Below the pieces are notes generated by a model. The model was not told the origin of the DNA. It worked only from the letters and a program-made list of their open reading frames with translations, and did not search any database. A stretch of 53,205 bases of DNA from Clostridia bacterium (GTDB lineage Bacteria; Bacillota; Clostridia; Lachnospirales; JAOARL01), in contig JAOARL010000030.1 in assembly GCA_025210555.1 (NCBI GenBank), forward strand, positions 1 to 53,205. The letters are read 5' to 3'. Position 1 is the first letter of the stretch. The number at the start of each line of letters is the position of its first letter. Made by a program: the position numbers and the translations under genes. This document shows, piece by piece, positions 27,137 to 36,598 of the stretch.

Positions 27137-28828
27137 TTAATATTGAGTCATTGACTCATTTTTAACTATTAGTTCAGAATGAAGCTTATTTATATTTCCA
27201 AGTTTCTTGTGCATCTTTTCTAAGAAAATCTTAAGTATCTTAGCTTCAAGGTCTAAATCATCTTCAAACATTGCTTTTAATGTATCTTTATTTATCTTTG
27301 TAACAACAACATCTGTATCTGCTATTGCGTTAACATTATATAAGTCATTAACAAAAGTTGTTTCTCCTATTACTTCATTATCTCTAATTGTACCAATTAA
27401 AATCTCATCTTTGTCTTCTGTATATTTAATTATTCTTATTTCACCTTTTAAAACAAAATACACACTATTGTTTTTGTTACCTTCTCTAAATATAATATCA
27501 TTTTCCTTAAAGTTGTATATATTCATATTTGTAACAATTTCTTTAAGTTGTAAATCGTTTAATATATCAAAGCCTTCTATATTTTTAATAATATCATACT
27601 TATCTAACTCTTCGCTATCAATTTCTGATTTACTTATCATATTTATATTTTTTCTAATATCTTCAATCTTTTCATTTGCAACTTTTATAAGTGATACCCA
27701 CGCTTTTTGAAATTCTACATACTCATCAAAAACATCATAATCTGCTTTGGCATCGTATTTACTCATATATATATTTTCAAGACACGCTTTAACACCTTCG
27801 TTGTCACCATTTGTCATATAGTCAAATGCTAACATCATGTTAGTTTTAAATATTCTTTCTTCAAGATCATCCTTTAAGAATTCTCCAGGATATGGATCAA
27901 ATTCTGTTGCTAAAACTTTTCGCATATTTGGAAGATCTTTTTGCGAGTCAATTTTAGCTTTCTCATATAAAAATCTATACATATCTTCTCTAAATCTTTT
28001 CCATATTGGATGATTTTTCTTAGGTGGTAAATGCTTAATTGATAACCTATTATCTAAAAAGAAGTCATATCCAAACATCTTTGAATTTAATAAATAGTCA
28101 ATATCTTCTCCTCTTGTTACTCTTGGATCAAAAGGAACTGTTCTAAATAAATTTTTATGAATTATCATAGCTCCTCCAAAAGCAAATGGAGTCTTTTTTA
28201 TAACTGGATCTTTACCAATTATCTCATCAAAGGCTTTTCCCTTAGCCCCAAATCTATCCCAGTATGTCATCCATGGCAAAATCTCTACATCATCATAATA
28301 CTTACCATATTTATTTAAATAATAACCAGCAACTCCATATATAGTCTCACCATATATTCTTGTTCCCATATGTTCTTTTGCCATATCTATAAATTTAGGA
28401 TTTTCAAAAACTTCATCATCATCTATTAACATTGCTACATCTGATCCCATTATGTGAGATACAAATAAACACATATTTCTAACATTAGAATATCCTTTCA
28501 TTGATAAGCTATCAAAAGCTATATCTAAATTTTTTATTGCATTTAAATGCGCATCTGTGAAAAGAATAACTTCTATGTTAAGATTTGCTTTATTTATTAT
28601 ATTTCTAACCTTTTCTTCCGCTTCGTTAAATATTTCATTGGTAGTAGTACAAAGAAGTATTGCTAATTTATACTTTTTATTTTCTAGATTTTTCATACTC
28701 TCTAGAGTTCTAAGTAATGTGCCCTCTTCATCTACAGGAGTTGGGTGATCATATATAACATCACCTTCTTTATGTCCTTCATCTCTAGTTCTTGACCAAT
28801 AAGTAGGTATTACAACTGTCGTTTTCAT
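27137..28828 (-). CDS. GT-A glycosyltransferase fused to a cyclic-nucleotide-binding-like domain
   Basis: 563 aa. Residues 1-300 are a GT-A fold: TTVVIPTYW start, metal-binding Asp triad LIDDDEVF (about 138), the acceptor region PFAFGGAMIIHKNLF and RGEDIDYLLN (about 245). A helical spacer follows (about 300-420). The last 125 residues are a CRP-like cNMP-binding beta barrel (FKENDIIFREGNKNNSVYFV; GEIRIIKYTEDKD; NEVIGETTFVND). The phosphate cassette keeps GE but the usual Arg (R-x-A) appears as Tyr, so ligand binding is uncertain. ATG 28828 is chosen over a GTG two codons upstream because AGGAG would lie too close to the GTG. No membrane segment. It lies between a GT4 gene and ndk in one operon. 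Confidence 0.85.
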   Translation of the reverse strand: MKTTVVIPTYWSRTRDEGHKEGDVIYDHPTPVDEEGTLLRTLESMKNLENKKYKLAILLCTTTNEIFNEAEEKVRNIINKANLNIEVILFTDAHLNAIKNLDIAFDSLSMKGYSNVRNMCLFVSHIMGSDVAMLIDDDEVFENPKFIDMAKEHMGTRIYGETIYGVAGYYLNKYGKYYDDVEILPWMTYWDRFGAKGKAFDEIIGKDPVIKKTPFAFGGAMIIHKNLFRTVPFDPRVTRGEDIDYLLNSKMFGYDFFLDNRLSIKHLPPKKNHPIWKRFREDMYRFLYEKAKIDSQKDLPNMRKVLATEFDPYPGEFLKDDLEERIFKTNMMLAFDYMTNGDNEGVKACLENIYMSKYDAKADYDVFDEYVEFQKAWVSLIKVANEKIEDIRKNINMISKSEIDSEELDKYDIIKNIEGFDILNDLQLKEIVTNMNIYNFKENDIIFREGNKNNSVYFVLKGEIRIIKYTEDKDEILIGTIRDNEVIGETTFVNDLYNVNAIADTDVVVTKINKDTLKAMFEDDLDLEAKILKIFLEKMHKKLGNINKLHSELIVKNESMTQY

Positions 28829-28838
28829 ATACACACTC

Positions 28839-30011
28839 CTATTTAGTTAAAATTTTATTGTATAATGCTTCTACTTTATCTATAAAACTTGAAAGAGAAA
28901 AATTTTCAAAAGCATATTCATGACAATTATCTGCTCTTTTAAGTTTATCTGTTCTTGTTAACTCATCTATAATTTTTTCTGCTAATGCTTCATAATCATC
29001 TTGATCTATTAAAGCACCAACTTCTTCTGTTATAAAATCTACTGTTCCACCTTCTTTTGTTGCCACTACTGGAGTCCCACAAGCAATTGCTTCTATTGCA
29101 ACAAGTCCAAAAGGCTCTTTCCTTGATGGCATAGTACTTACATCTGATACATTATATATTGACACTAATTCATCTTGATTTACATGTCCTAGCATAAAAA
29201 CGTTTTTAAGTTTAAGTTCATTACTAAGTTTTGTCATTGAATCTTTTTCTTCACCATTTCCAGCTAAGATAGTAACCACATCAAAATTTAATTTTTCTTC
29301 ATAAATTTTAGCTGCTCTTAAAAGCACATCTATTCCTTTAAATTTAGTGAACTTACCTGCAAAACAAACAATATATTTAGGATTAATATTTATGTCATAT
29401 CTGTCTAATACCTCTTTTTTGCTTATACCAGTTGGAAAAAATAAATCTTCATCATATCCATTTAATATTAAACTAGATTCACTATACCCATAAACTTTTT
29501 CAATTTTCTCTTTTATATGTTCTGATATAGCAATTATACCATTTGCATTCTTAACAGCTTCCTCTACATATTTATGATATCTACTATCATTTTCATATCC
29601 CATTAAATCAGTACCATGTGCTGTTATTATATAAGGTATTCCTGTTTTGCTAGCTGCATATGCACCTACCCAAACGTGACCCGTATGTATTATATCTGGA
29701 TTAAAGTCCGTTGATATATTTTTAACTCTCTCAGTAAAAGCAGTAACATACTTTTCAAGTTGATTATCGCTTAAGTTATAAAAAGTATTACTACTTTTTG
29801 GATGGGTAGTAAAGCAAGGAAAATCAAAAGATAATTCCTCTGTATTAAACTTAATAACCTCTGTATCAAACTCATATTCTTTTTCTTCATTATCTATATA
29901 TATAACTTTTACATCGTGTCCTTTTCTATATAGCCTCTCGGCTAAGTTCTTAGTATATATTCCACTTCCTGAACCTTCTAAAGGAAAGTGATTTATTAAA
30001 AGTACTTTCAT
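28839..30011 (-). CDS. GT4 family glycosyltransferase
   Basis: 390-aa GT-B enzyme. N-terminal acceptor domain begins MKVLLINHFPLEGSGSGIYT; donor domain has CFAGKFTKFKGIDVLL (about 211) and the E-x7-E motif EPFGLVAIEAIACG (about 299). Probably retaining and using a nucleotide-sugar. The start is ATG 30011 with GGGAGG upstream; a TTG 12 bases earlier would lie within the SD. First gene of an operon with the GT/cNMP fusion and ndk. Acceptor unknown; cytoplasmic, no membrane helix. Confidence 0.92.
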   Translation of the reverse strand: MKVLLINHFPLEGSGSGIYTKNLAERLYRKGHDVKVIYIDNEEKEYEFDTEVIKFNTEELSFDFPCFTTHPKSSNTFYNLSDNQLEKYVTAFTERVKNISTDFNPDIIHTGHVWVGAYAASKTGIPYIITAHGTDLMGYENDSRYHKYVEEAVKNANGIIAISEHIKEKIEKVYGYSESSLILNGYDEDLFFPTGISKKEVLDRYDININPKYIVCFAGKFTKFKGIDVLLRAAKIYEEKLNFDVVTILAGNGEEKDSMTKLSNELKLKNVFMLGHVNQDELVSIYNVSDVSTMPSRKEPFGLVAIEAIACGTPVVATKEGGTVDFITEEVGALIDQDDYEALAEKIIDELTRTDKLKRADNCHEYAFENFSLSSFIDKVEALYNKILTK

Positions 30012-30079
30012 AATACCTCCCAATATTTACACGTATTATAAATATTATAAAGCAAATTTCATTTTTTTCAAATACAAAA

Positions 30080-30108
30080 TTGAAATGAACGGCGTTTTAT
30101 TATATACT
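30080..30108 (+). promoter_or_regulatory. Promoter of the DUF342 gene
   Basis: TTGAAA (30080-30085) and TATACT (30103-30108) are 17 bases apart, followed by the SD AGGAGTG and the ATG at 30133. Confidence 0.8.
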
Positions 30109-30132
30109 CTATTTAAAGTTAGGAGTGATTTT

Positions 30133-31824
30133 ATGTCAGATCTATTAAATGAAAGTTCAGAAGAACTTGTAGAAGAAAGCATTGACGAAATAGATACTAG
30201 TGAAGATAAAAACGAAGAAGATAGTTCAGAAACAGAAGAATTAATTATTCAAAATGTTATTTATGAAAATGATCACATTAAAATAATTCAAGATGATGAT
30301 GCCTTTCAATTATTAACATTAAAAGTTGGATTTCCCTTTGATAAATTCAAAGAAATACTTAAGGACTTCCCTCAAATTTCTGTTCCAACAGATGCCACAG
30401 TAAAAGGATTACTTGGGAAAGTTTCTGACGTCCCTCAAGTTTTTGGTGTTATTCAACCTAGAATTGAAATTGAAATGTCTGCTGACAAAATGGAAGCTTA
30501 TATAACACTTCATCTTGATGAAAAAGAATATAAAACAAAAGAAGGTCTGCAGTCATTACTTGACGAAATCAGAACTGAACTAAATACATTCGGAATTGTT
30601 CATGGGATATCCCTTGAAGACAAAATTTCATTTAACACTCCTATTGATGAAAAAATATTAATTGCAATTGGTACAGAAGTAATTAATGGTGAAGATTCTA
30701 TTATAAAAATGTATGAAGTAGCACCTCCAAAACCTGAAATAAAAGATGATGGAACTGCTGACTTCTACTCAATCAACCTTATTCACTCAATTAAAGAAGG
30801 TGATTGGCTAGGTGAAAGATTAGATGCAACTTCAGGTACTCCAGGCACTACTGTAGATGGTGTTAGCATTGTTCCAAATTCTGGAAAACAACTTAATTTA
30901 GATTATGATAAAAAAAGCGTTTCTGAAGTTTACGATGAGGAATCAAACAAAACAACTCTTTATTCTTTAAAAACTGGAGCTATTTTTTATAATAATAATA
31001 CTATTGAAGTTAAGGAATGCTTTACAATAGATAAAAACCTTGACTATTCTACTGGAAATATAGATTTTAATGGCTTTGTCATTGTTAATGGTACTGTAGA
31101 TGATAACTTTGAACTAACAGCGACAAAAGATATAGAAATCAATTCTCAAATGGGAGTTGGAAAAATCAAAAAAATTGAAAGTACAGATGGGTCTTTATCA
31201 ATTCAAGGTGGAATAGCTGGAAAAAATGAAGCAGTTATACAAGCAAAACAAAATATTTATTTAAAATTTGCTACTGAAACTAAAATTAGATGCGAAGGAA
31301 CCCTACATGTAGGTTTCTACTGCTATAACTGTGATATTGAAGCTAAAGAAGTTATCCTTGAAGGATCTCATACTAGACTGATTGGCGGTAGAGTTGTTGC
31401 AAAAACAAGAGTTACAACTGATGAGATTGGAAATAACACCGCAGCATTAACATATGTAAAAGTTGAAGGTTACGATAATGAGGAATTTAAAAAAGAACTT
31501 GAAAAAACAACTGCTGAAATTGAGAAAATAAATGAAACTATTGAAAAAATCAAAAATGAAACGACAAAAGAAAAAGACAAAGTAAAGGTAAATGAACTTA
31601 AAAATTCCATTAATCAAGCAAAAGGTAACTTAAAATACCTTAGAGAACTTGAAAAAGAATATAAATCTTACATAAAAGATCCTGGTGAAGGCTCTATACA
31701 TATTAAGAAAAAGATACATTCAAATACTATTCTTGAAATAAAAGAAAAGATGAAAATGTATCGAGATGATGTTGATTCTCAAACAACCTTATACTACGAA
31801 AATGATGATCTTCATGAAGGTTAA
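30133..31824 (+). CDS. DUF342/FapA-type polymer-like protein
   Basis: 563-aa protein of the FapA/DUF342 family. A very acidic N-terminal tail (about 1-45) precedes a domain with EIKDDGTADFYSINLIH, the G-E-x-L-x-x-xx-GxPGxxVDG region (ATSGTPGTTVDGVSIVPNSG, about 245-265), and a beta-helix of short repeats (GNIDFNGFVIVNGTVDDNFE; TKIRCEGTLHVGFYCYNC). The C-terminal 110 residues form a coiled coil. ATG 30133 has AGGAGTG upstream; an earlier ATG would extend it but lies before the SD. Family members bear on flagellar or signalling processes, but no specific activity can be assigned. Divergent from the GT operon. Confidence 0.85.
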   Translation: MSDLLNESSEELVEESIDEIDTSEDKNEEDSSETEELIIQNVIYENDHIKIIQDDDAFQLLTLKVGFPFDKFKEILKDFPQISVPTDATVKGLLGKVSDVPQVFGVIQPRIEIEMSADKMEAYITLHLDEKEYKTKEGLQSLLDEIRTELNTFGIVHGISLEDKISFNTPIDEKILIAIGTEVINGEDSIIKMYEVAPPKPEIKDDGTADFYSINLIHSIKEGDWLGERLDATSGTPGTTVDGVSIVPNSGKQLNLDYDKKSVSEVYDEESNKTTLYSLKTGAIFYNNNTIEVKECFTIDKNLDYSTGNIDFNGFVIVNGTVDDNFELTATKDIEINSQMGVGKIKKIESTDGSLSIQGGIAGKNEAVIQAKQNIYLKFATETKIRCEGTLHVGFYCYNCDIEAKEVILEGSHTRLIGGRVVAKTRVTTDEIGNNTAALTYVKVEGYDNEEFKKELEKTTAEIEKINETIEKIKNETTKEKDKVKVNELKNSINQAKGNLKYLRELEKEYKSYIKDPGEGSIHIKKKIHSNTILEIKEKMKMYRDDVDSQTTLYYENDDLHEG

Positions 31825-31825
31825 A

Positions 31826-31857
31826 AAAAGAACTTACTAATATTAGTAAGTTCTTTT
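31826..31857. terminator. Bidirectional terminator between convergent genes
   Basis: AAAAGAACTTACTAA pairs with TTAGTAAGTTCTTTT almost perfectly; T-runs on both sides. It serves the plus-strand DUF342 gene and the minus-strand 302-aa gene. Confidence 0.85.
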
Positions 31858-31862
31858 CGTTT

Positions 31863-32765
31863 CTATGATTCAAGACACTTATTTAAATTTGATTTTATTT
31901 CTTCAAAATTATATCCATCTTTTATAATTTCTTCATTACTCATTACATAATCTTCAACTGTAAGTTTTCTATCTTCAAAATCCAAAATATCTTCTATCGT
32001 TCTATCTACGCAGTATCCTGTTTCGAAAATTGGAAATAGTGTACATCCAATTACTTTGTCCGCTTCTTCGTTAGACAATTCTTTTTCTAAAATAATTTCA
32101 GCTAATTTTCTATCTCTTCTTTTAGCTATTATTGCTCTTTCCCCTACAACCTTATGCATTTCATCAAAAGGTGTCGCCTCTGTTAATCCAAACTCTTTTT
32201 GCGTTTTATCAAGGAAGTCATTTGATATCCAATCTCCTATTGCCTCTATAAGCTTAGGTCTCTTATCAATACTTATTCTCGCTTTTTTATCTTTTCTCTT
32301 TTTTTCTTTTTTCCTTAAATCTTCATTTCTCATTTTCTTTTTCGTTAAATAGTTTGATGGTGATATTCTATCTGGTGGCTGACTTGCTAAGTTAGCAGTA
32401 ACTGTATTAGACCTTCTATGATACTTAGTTATTCTAACTATTTCTGATACTATTCCACCTATTTTGTTTTCTGGCATCTCTATAATGTCAAACATTATTG
32501 ATTTGCTTCCATTTTCCTTACCAAATTCTTTTTCTATTTTTTTCACAGCAACTACAACCTCTTTAAGCTCTAATCGCTCACCTGTTTTTTCTTCTATAAA
32601 GTCTCTCGTTTTTTCTATTTCTTTCTTTATAACATTTGCTGCGATATATATTTTATCCTCATCTGTCCCTTTTAGATACCCCAACACTTCTTTTATTTTA
32701 TCATCAGATATATCTAATAAGAGCTCTCCTCTTACATCTCTAATCATCTTTTGTAATTTGTCCAT
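31863..32765 (-). CDS. Hypothetical protein, 300 aa
   Basis: Unrecognised. It is basic and helical in the middle (MRNEDLRKKEKKRKDKKARI near 147) and acidic near the C-terminus (DIEDILDFEDRKL-like helix near 265). Short conserved-looking segments are SQPPDRISPSNYLTKKK and EKELSNEEADKVIGCTLF. No signal or membrane segment. The ATG at 32765 has AGGAGG six bases upstream, preferable to a GTG at 32771. It follows the 143-aa gene by 29 bases and they probably form a two-gene unit. Confidence 0.65.
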   Translation of the reverse strand: MDKLQKMIRDVRGELLLDISDDKIKEVLGYLKGTDEDKIYIAANVIKKEIEKTRDFIEEKTGERLELKEVVVAVKKIEKEFGKENGSKSIMFDIIEMPENKIGGIVSEIVRITKYHRRSNTVTANLASQPPDRISPSNYLTKKKMRNEDLRKKEKKRKDKKARISIDKRPKLIEAIGDWISNDFLDKTQKEFGLTEATPFDEMHKVVGERAIIAKRRDRKLAEIILEKELSNEEADKVIGCTLFPIFETGYCVDRTIEDILDFEDRKLTVEDYVMSNEEIIKDGYNFEEIKSNLNKCLES

Positions 32766-32794
32766 TTTCACCCTCCTAGCTAATTTATCATTAA

Positions 32795-33226
32795 TTATTT
32801 TAATATTTCAAGAACTGCATCTCTTATTTCTTTTGGTGTTACATCATTTAATACTTTATCTTCTTTTGCCATATCATTTGGAATAGTATAATCCTTTATG
32901 TCTAATGATATAGCAACATCATCTTTCCTTTTTTGTTCGTCAATTTCCATATTTTCTCCAACTATATTTTGTGATTCAAGTAGCGGATATACTAATGAGT
33001 TTGATACCTTATAAAGTTCTTCCCTATCAACTTTTATCATAAAGTCCTCTAGAAGAAACATATCTCTTCTTTCTTGTTCTTCTATATTTGAAACAACATC
33101 CTTTAAAACATCTTTATCTCTTTTCACAAATCCACTTACTCTTTTAATTTCTCTTTTAATAATTTCCTCCGGAACTAATTTCATCTTATCTTTTATTTCT
33201 TCAAAAACATTTTCATATAATCCCAT
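32795..33226 (-). CDS. Hypothetical protein, 143 aa
   Basis: Unrecognised, acidic and helical. Starts MGLYENVFEEIKDKMKLVP with an AGGAG-type SD; ends DVTPKEIRDAVLEILK. No signal, membrane helix or Cys cluster. Its terminal helix and that of the 300-aa neighbour have similar Glu/Lys composition, but I see no convincing repeat between them. Confidence 0.55.
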   Translation of the reverse strand: MGLYENVFEEIKDKMKLVPEEIIKREIKRVSGFVKRDKDVLKDVVSNIEEQERRDMFLLEDFMIKVDREELYKVSNSLVYPLLESQNIVGENMEIDEQKRKDDVAISLDIKDYTIPNDMAKEDKVLNDVTPKEIRDAVLEILK

Positions 33227-33254
33227 TTCAACTCTCCTAGTAATTTTTTAGTCT

Positions 33255-33287
33255 AAAAAATAGAAGCACAAATGCCTCTATTTTTTT
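33255..33287 (-). terminator. Terminator of the methyltransferase gene
   Basis: AAATAGAGGCA pairs with TGCTTCTATTT (one wobble) and is followed by a T-run on the minus strand. Confidence 0.8.
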
Positions 33288-33336
33288 CAAAATGTATTAC
33301 CATTATATAAAGTTTTCAGATTTTTTGCAATAGTTT

Positions 33337-34446
33337 TTATATATTTTTTTCAATAAATATATCTTTTAAATTCCATGTAGCTTTAAATGCTTCATACTCT
33401 TTACTAGAAACCTTTTTATTATTTTTTGTAGCTCTTATTAAAATATTTTTTGGAGTATGAGTTATATCTATAAATTCCATCATATCAACTTTGTATCCTT
33501 CTTTTTCAAGATACAAACTCCTAAGCGTATCTGTTACAAGACTTGATAACTTTTCTTTAACTATCCCATGTTTTAGCATAGGTGCTAGCGCCTCATTTTC
33601 AATCTTACCTAAAAATTCATGTTGGCAGCAAGGCACTGTAAGAATAACTTCTGCATCCCATCTTATCGCTTTTAATATTGCTGCATCAGTTGCATTGTTA
33701 CATGCATGAAGTGTTACAACCATATCTACTTTATCTATACCTTCAAATTCATTTATATCTCCATTTATAAATCTAAGTCCTTCATACTTTAACTTTTTAG
33801 TTACATCATTACAAAGATTTATTACATCTTTCTTAAGATCTAAACCCATTATATTAACATCATAACCTAATATTTTAACTAAATAATAATAAAGCCCAAA
33901 TGTAAGATAAGATTTCCCACAACCAAAGTCTATAATATTTATAGTTCTACCTTTTTCTAATTTATCTACAACAGTCTTAACAATCTCTAAATACTTATTT
34001 ATTTGTCTAAACTTATCATATTTCTTTTTATATACTTTTCCTTCTTTGTCCATTACTCCAAGTTCTATTAAGAAATCGCACTTTTCTCCTTCAGATATTA
34101 CATATGCTTTTTCTTTATTATGACTTAAACTTCTCTTATCCCTAGATGCTTTGCCCTTCTTTATATTCATATCACCTTTTTTAGAAACTAATACTTGATA
34201 ATCACTATCTTCTGAATATATGTTAAATTGCTTATAATCGTTCTTATACTCATTTAACCTAGTAATGATATCATCCTTATCAAGATTCTCATGATAAGCT
34301 TTATTATCTCTTATATATTCCACCTGATATAATAATTCTTCTTTTATAATAACTGGAACAACTTTTACTTTTTCAACTTCTAAACTTTTCTTCCTTCTAT
34401 TGCTTATTACTATCTCTATTAACTTTTCATTTATAAACTTTTCCAT
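33337..34446 (-). CDS. Class I SAM-dependent methyltransferase (Methyltransf_32 type)
   Basis: 369 aa. The N-terminal 150 residues are unrecognised and basic; the C-terminal Rossmann methyltransferase has SAM motif NIIDFGCGKSYLTFGLYYYL (about 170) and acidic loop GLDLKKD. The motif LTVPCCQHEFLGK (about 269), with the paired Cys and His, is characteristic of COG2520-like/Methyltransf_32 enzymes thought to act on RNA. No tRNA or rRNA target can be assigned from sequence. Monocistronic between terminators. Confidence 0.8.
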   Translation of the reverse strand: MEKFINEKLIEIVISNRRKKSLEVEKVKVVPVIIKEELLYQVEYIRDNKAYHENLDKDDIITRLNEYKNDYKQFNIYSEDSDYQVLVSKKGDMNIKKGKASRDKRSLSHNKEKAYVISEGEKCDFLIELGVMDKEGKVYKKKYDKFRQINKYLEIVKTVVDKLEKGRTINIIDFGCGKSYLTFGLYYYLVKILGYDVNIMGLDLKKDVINLCNDVTKKLKYEGLRFINGDINEFEGIDKVDMVVTLHACNNATDAAILKAIRWDAEVILTVPCCQHEFLGKIENEALAPMLKHGIVKEKLSSLVTDTLRSLYLEKEGYKVDMMEFIDITHTPKNILIRATKNNKKVSSKEYEAFKATWNLKDIFIEKNI

Positions 34447-34494
34447 ATTATCACCTACTTCATTATATATTATATGTTCTAATTACCAATAAAA

Positions 34495-34514
34495 AAAGTG
34501 TTAATTAACACTTT
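34495..34514 (-). terminator. Terminator of the 143-aa secreted-like gene
   Basis: Perfect 20-base palindrome AAAGTGTTAA/TTAACACTTT with a T-run; overlaps the stop codon of the gene. Confidence 0.8.
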
Positions 34515-34932
34515 CTTCTATATACACATTATCAAATTTATTTTTACATTTGTTTATAGCCTTTTCTTCTACACTTTTATCTATAAACAAACTTTTTTCA
34601 CCATCTATTACAACAACACTACATTTCTTTATATTTTCGCTATCCATATAATCTTCAAGCTCTTTCTTTATTAACATATCCTCATAGTAGTCAGATATTT
34701 CCTCTTTATCTAGTGTAACTGTAAATTCTACGCCATCTTCATCTTCTACTCTTATATATTTACCCATTCCATCTAGAGTTAAAACTCTTTTTGCTTTAAT
34801 AAATTTACACTCTGGATACTTTTCAGTTAGATACTTTACTGCTTTTAACTCAGCATTAACGCTTGTTATATTTATAGCAGCAAAAATAACTAGTGAAACC
34901 ATTAATATAATCATCCCAATTTTTTTATTCAT
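34501..34932 (-). CDS. Hypothetical membrane-anchored protein, 143 aa
   Basis: Unrecognised. The N-terminal helix MIILMVSLVIFAAINITSV (residues 7-25) would anchor or export it; the rest is a small alpha/beta domain with many Glu/Asp/Lys residues. SD GGGAT is weak. No lipobox. It lies next to rnpB. Confidence 0.6.
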   Translation of the reverse strand: MNKKIGMIILMVSLVIFAAINITSVNAELKAVKYLTEKYPECKFIKAKRVLTLDGMGKYIRVEDEDGVEFTVTLDKEEISDYYEDMLIKKELEDYMDSENIKKCSVVVIDGEKSLFIDKSVEEKAINKCKNKFDNVYIEESVN

Positions 34933-34998
34933 AATTATCCCTCCATATATCCAGTTTAATATACTTAAAAATATTTTGTTTTACAAAAAAGTAAAAAA

Positions 34999-35326
34999 GA
35001 GCAAATCGTAAGCCGAGTTCTGTCTAGGGTAATCATCTATCTAGGCTTATTGTTACCAATAAGCTCAAGCGACATAACCCGAAAGCGAAGCGAGCAACTC
35101 CATATGCCTTCTTTTCGTCTTGCACCAGGTGGGGTTTACATGGACCCCCTCTATCACTAGAGAAGCGGTGAGCTCTTACCTCACCTTTCCACCCTTACCA
35201 CATAAGTGGCGGTTTATTTCTGTTGCACTATCCTTAAGATCACTCTCACTGGCCGTTAACCAGCACCCTGCTCTTTGGTGCTCGGACTTTCCTCTTGCAT
35301 AAAGCAAGCGATTACCTGATTTACTC
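34999..35326 (-). ncRNA. rnpB: RNase P RNA
   Basis: Catalytic RNA that matures tRNA 5' ends. On the minus strand the conserved GAGGAAAGTCCGAGC lies near the 5' end and AGACAGAACTCGGCTTACG near the 3' end. The 5' end GAGTAAATC pairs with the 3' end GATTTGCTC to form P1, giving a 328-base RNA. A -10 TATAAT lies about eight bases before the 5' end, and TCTTTTTTAC after the 3' end is a terminator-like T-run. No protein-coding reading of this stretch is supported. Confidence 0.96.
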
Positions 35327-35334
35327 CTTTATGT

Positions 35335-35340
35335 ATTATA
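35335..35340 (-). promoter_or_regulatory. -10 box of rnpB
   Basis: TATAAT on the minus strand, eight bases before the predicted 5' end of the RNA. The matching -35 is weak. Confidence 0.5.
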
Positions 35341-35360
35341 CTATAATTTTCACTCTTTAT

Positions 35361-36524
35361 CTACTTAACTTTTATAAAACATACTTTTAAGTAATTGCCT
35401 TCTTTAAATTCTTTTAATGTTTTAAAATCTCTAGGCAAAGTTTCACTTTCAAGTATTTCATACTCTTTGTTACTTTCTTCAAACGCTAATTTTATAAATT
35501 CTTTAAACTTAGTCATATTGAAAAGTGCACAATTAGTAGATGCTACTATTACTCCATTTTTTCTAGTTATCTTTATTATCTGCTTTAGAAGATCTTTATA
35601 ATCTTTATTCGCACTAAATTTAAATTTCTTGCTTCTAGCAAAACTCGGTGGATCAAGAACTATAAGATCATACATCAAGTTCTTCTTTTCAGCATATTTA
35701 AAATAATTAAATACATCTTCAACAATAATTTCGTTTGCATTAAAGTCCACTCCATTTAATGCGAAATGTTCTTCTGTCTTTTCCCTACTTCTATTTGCTA
35801 AATCAACACTAACCGTCTTCTTAGCTCCTCCCAGTGCTGCAAACACTGAAAACGCACCTGTATATGAAAAAGTATTAAGTGCTATTTTATTATTAGCATA
35901 TCTTTCCATTATTTTTCTTCTAACATCTCTTTGATCTAAAAATACTCCTACCATAGCGCCATCATCAAAATAAATCGCAAAGTTAACATTATTTTCCTTT
36001 ACTATAATAGGAAAACTAGCTCTATTTCCACAAACGAATTCATCTTCTTCAACATAAGTCCCGCTATCGCCAAATCGCTTCTTTTCATATATACCTTTAT
36101 ATTTTATATTATTTTTTATGGCTTTTAGAATTTCTCCTCTAAATTTTATTATTCCTTTATTATACCAATTAATAAGAACAAAACCATCAAAGTAATCTAT
36201 TGTCATTCCTCCAATACCATCACCTTCATTGTTAAATACTCTAAATGCATTAGTTACTTCTGATTCAAAAAATGACTTTCTATACTTAACTGCCTCTTTT
36301 ATTTTTTTATCAAAAAATTTATCATCAATTCTTTCTTCTTGGTCAAGCGTTAAAATCCAGCCAGTTCCTTTATTTTGTTTTCCTGCATAACCTCTAGCTA
36401 AGAACTTACTATTTTCATCAACTAAAGTTAGGATATCTCCATTTTTAGACTTTGTTTCTTCATTGATTAATGGATATCCTTTTTTATATTTACTTACATA
36501 TTTACTTTTTATAATTATCTTCAT
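35361..36524 (-). CDS. RlmI/YwbD-like 23S rRNA methyltransferase
   Basis: 387 aa. N-terminal PUA-like domain (about 1-75: ILTLVDENSKFLARGYAG), then the RlmI EEHD/RRM-like and Rossmann parts: VGVFLDQRDVRRKI (about 196), SAM motif ALNTFSYTGAFSVFAALGG (about 218), catalytic VLDPPSFARSKKFKF (about 300). RlmI forms m5C at 23S position 1962. Full length. No strong SD is visible. Confidence 0.88.
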   Translation of the reverse strand: MKIIIKSKYVSKYKKGYPLINEETKSKNGDILTLVDENSKFLARGYAGKQNKGTGWILTLDQEERIDDKFFDKKIKEAVKYRKSFFESEVTNAFRVFNNEGDGIGGMTIDYFDGFVLINWYNKGIIKFRGEILKAIKNNIKYKGIYEKKRFGDSGTYVEEDEFVCGNRASFPIIVKENNVNFAIYFDDGAMVGVFLDQRDVRRKIMERYANNKIALNTFSYTGAFSVFAALGGAKKTVSVDLANRSREKTEEHFALNGVDFNANEIIVEDVFNYFKYAEKKNLMYDLIVLDPPSFARSKKFKFSANKDYKDLLKQIIKITRKNGVIVASTNCALFNMTKFKEFIKLAFEESNKEYEILESETLPRDFKTLKEFKEGNYLKVCFIKVK

Positions 36525-36598
36525 TTTTCACAACCTCTTGTTTTTATACTTTTAATAACTTATCATATTATATATAAATATACAATAAGGAGCAAACT

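Noticed and set aside
27207-27710. Long plus-strand ORF opposite the glycosyltransferase fusion
   Set aside because: It is an antisense shadow with no SD; the minus frame has clear family motifs along the whole length.
35120-35302. Plus-strand ORF within the RNase P RNA region
   Set aside because: The stretch is explained completely by conserved RNase P RNA elements on the minus strand.
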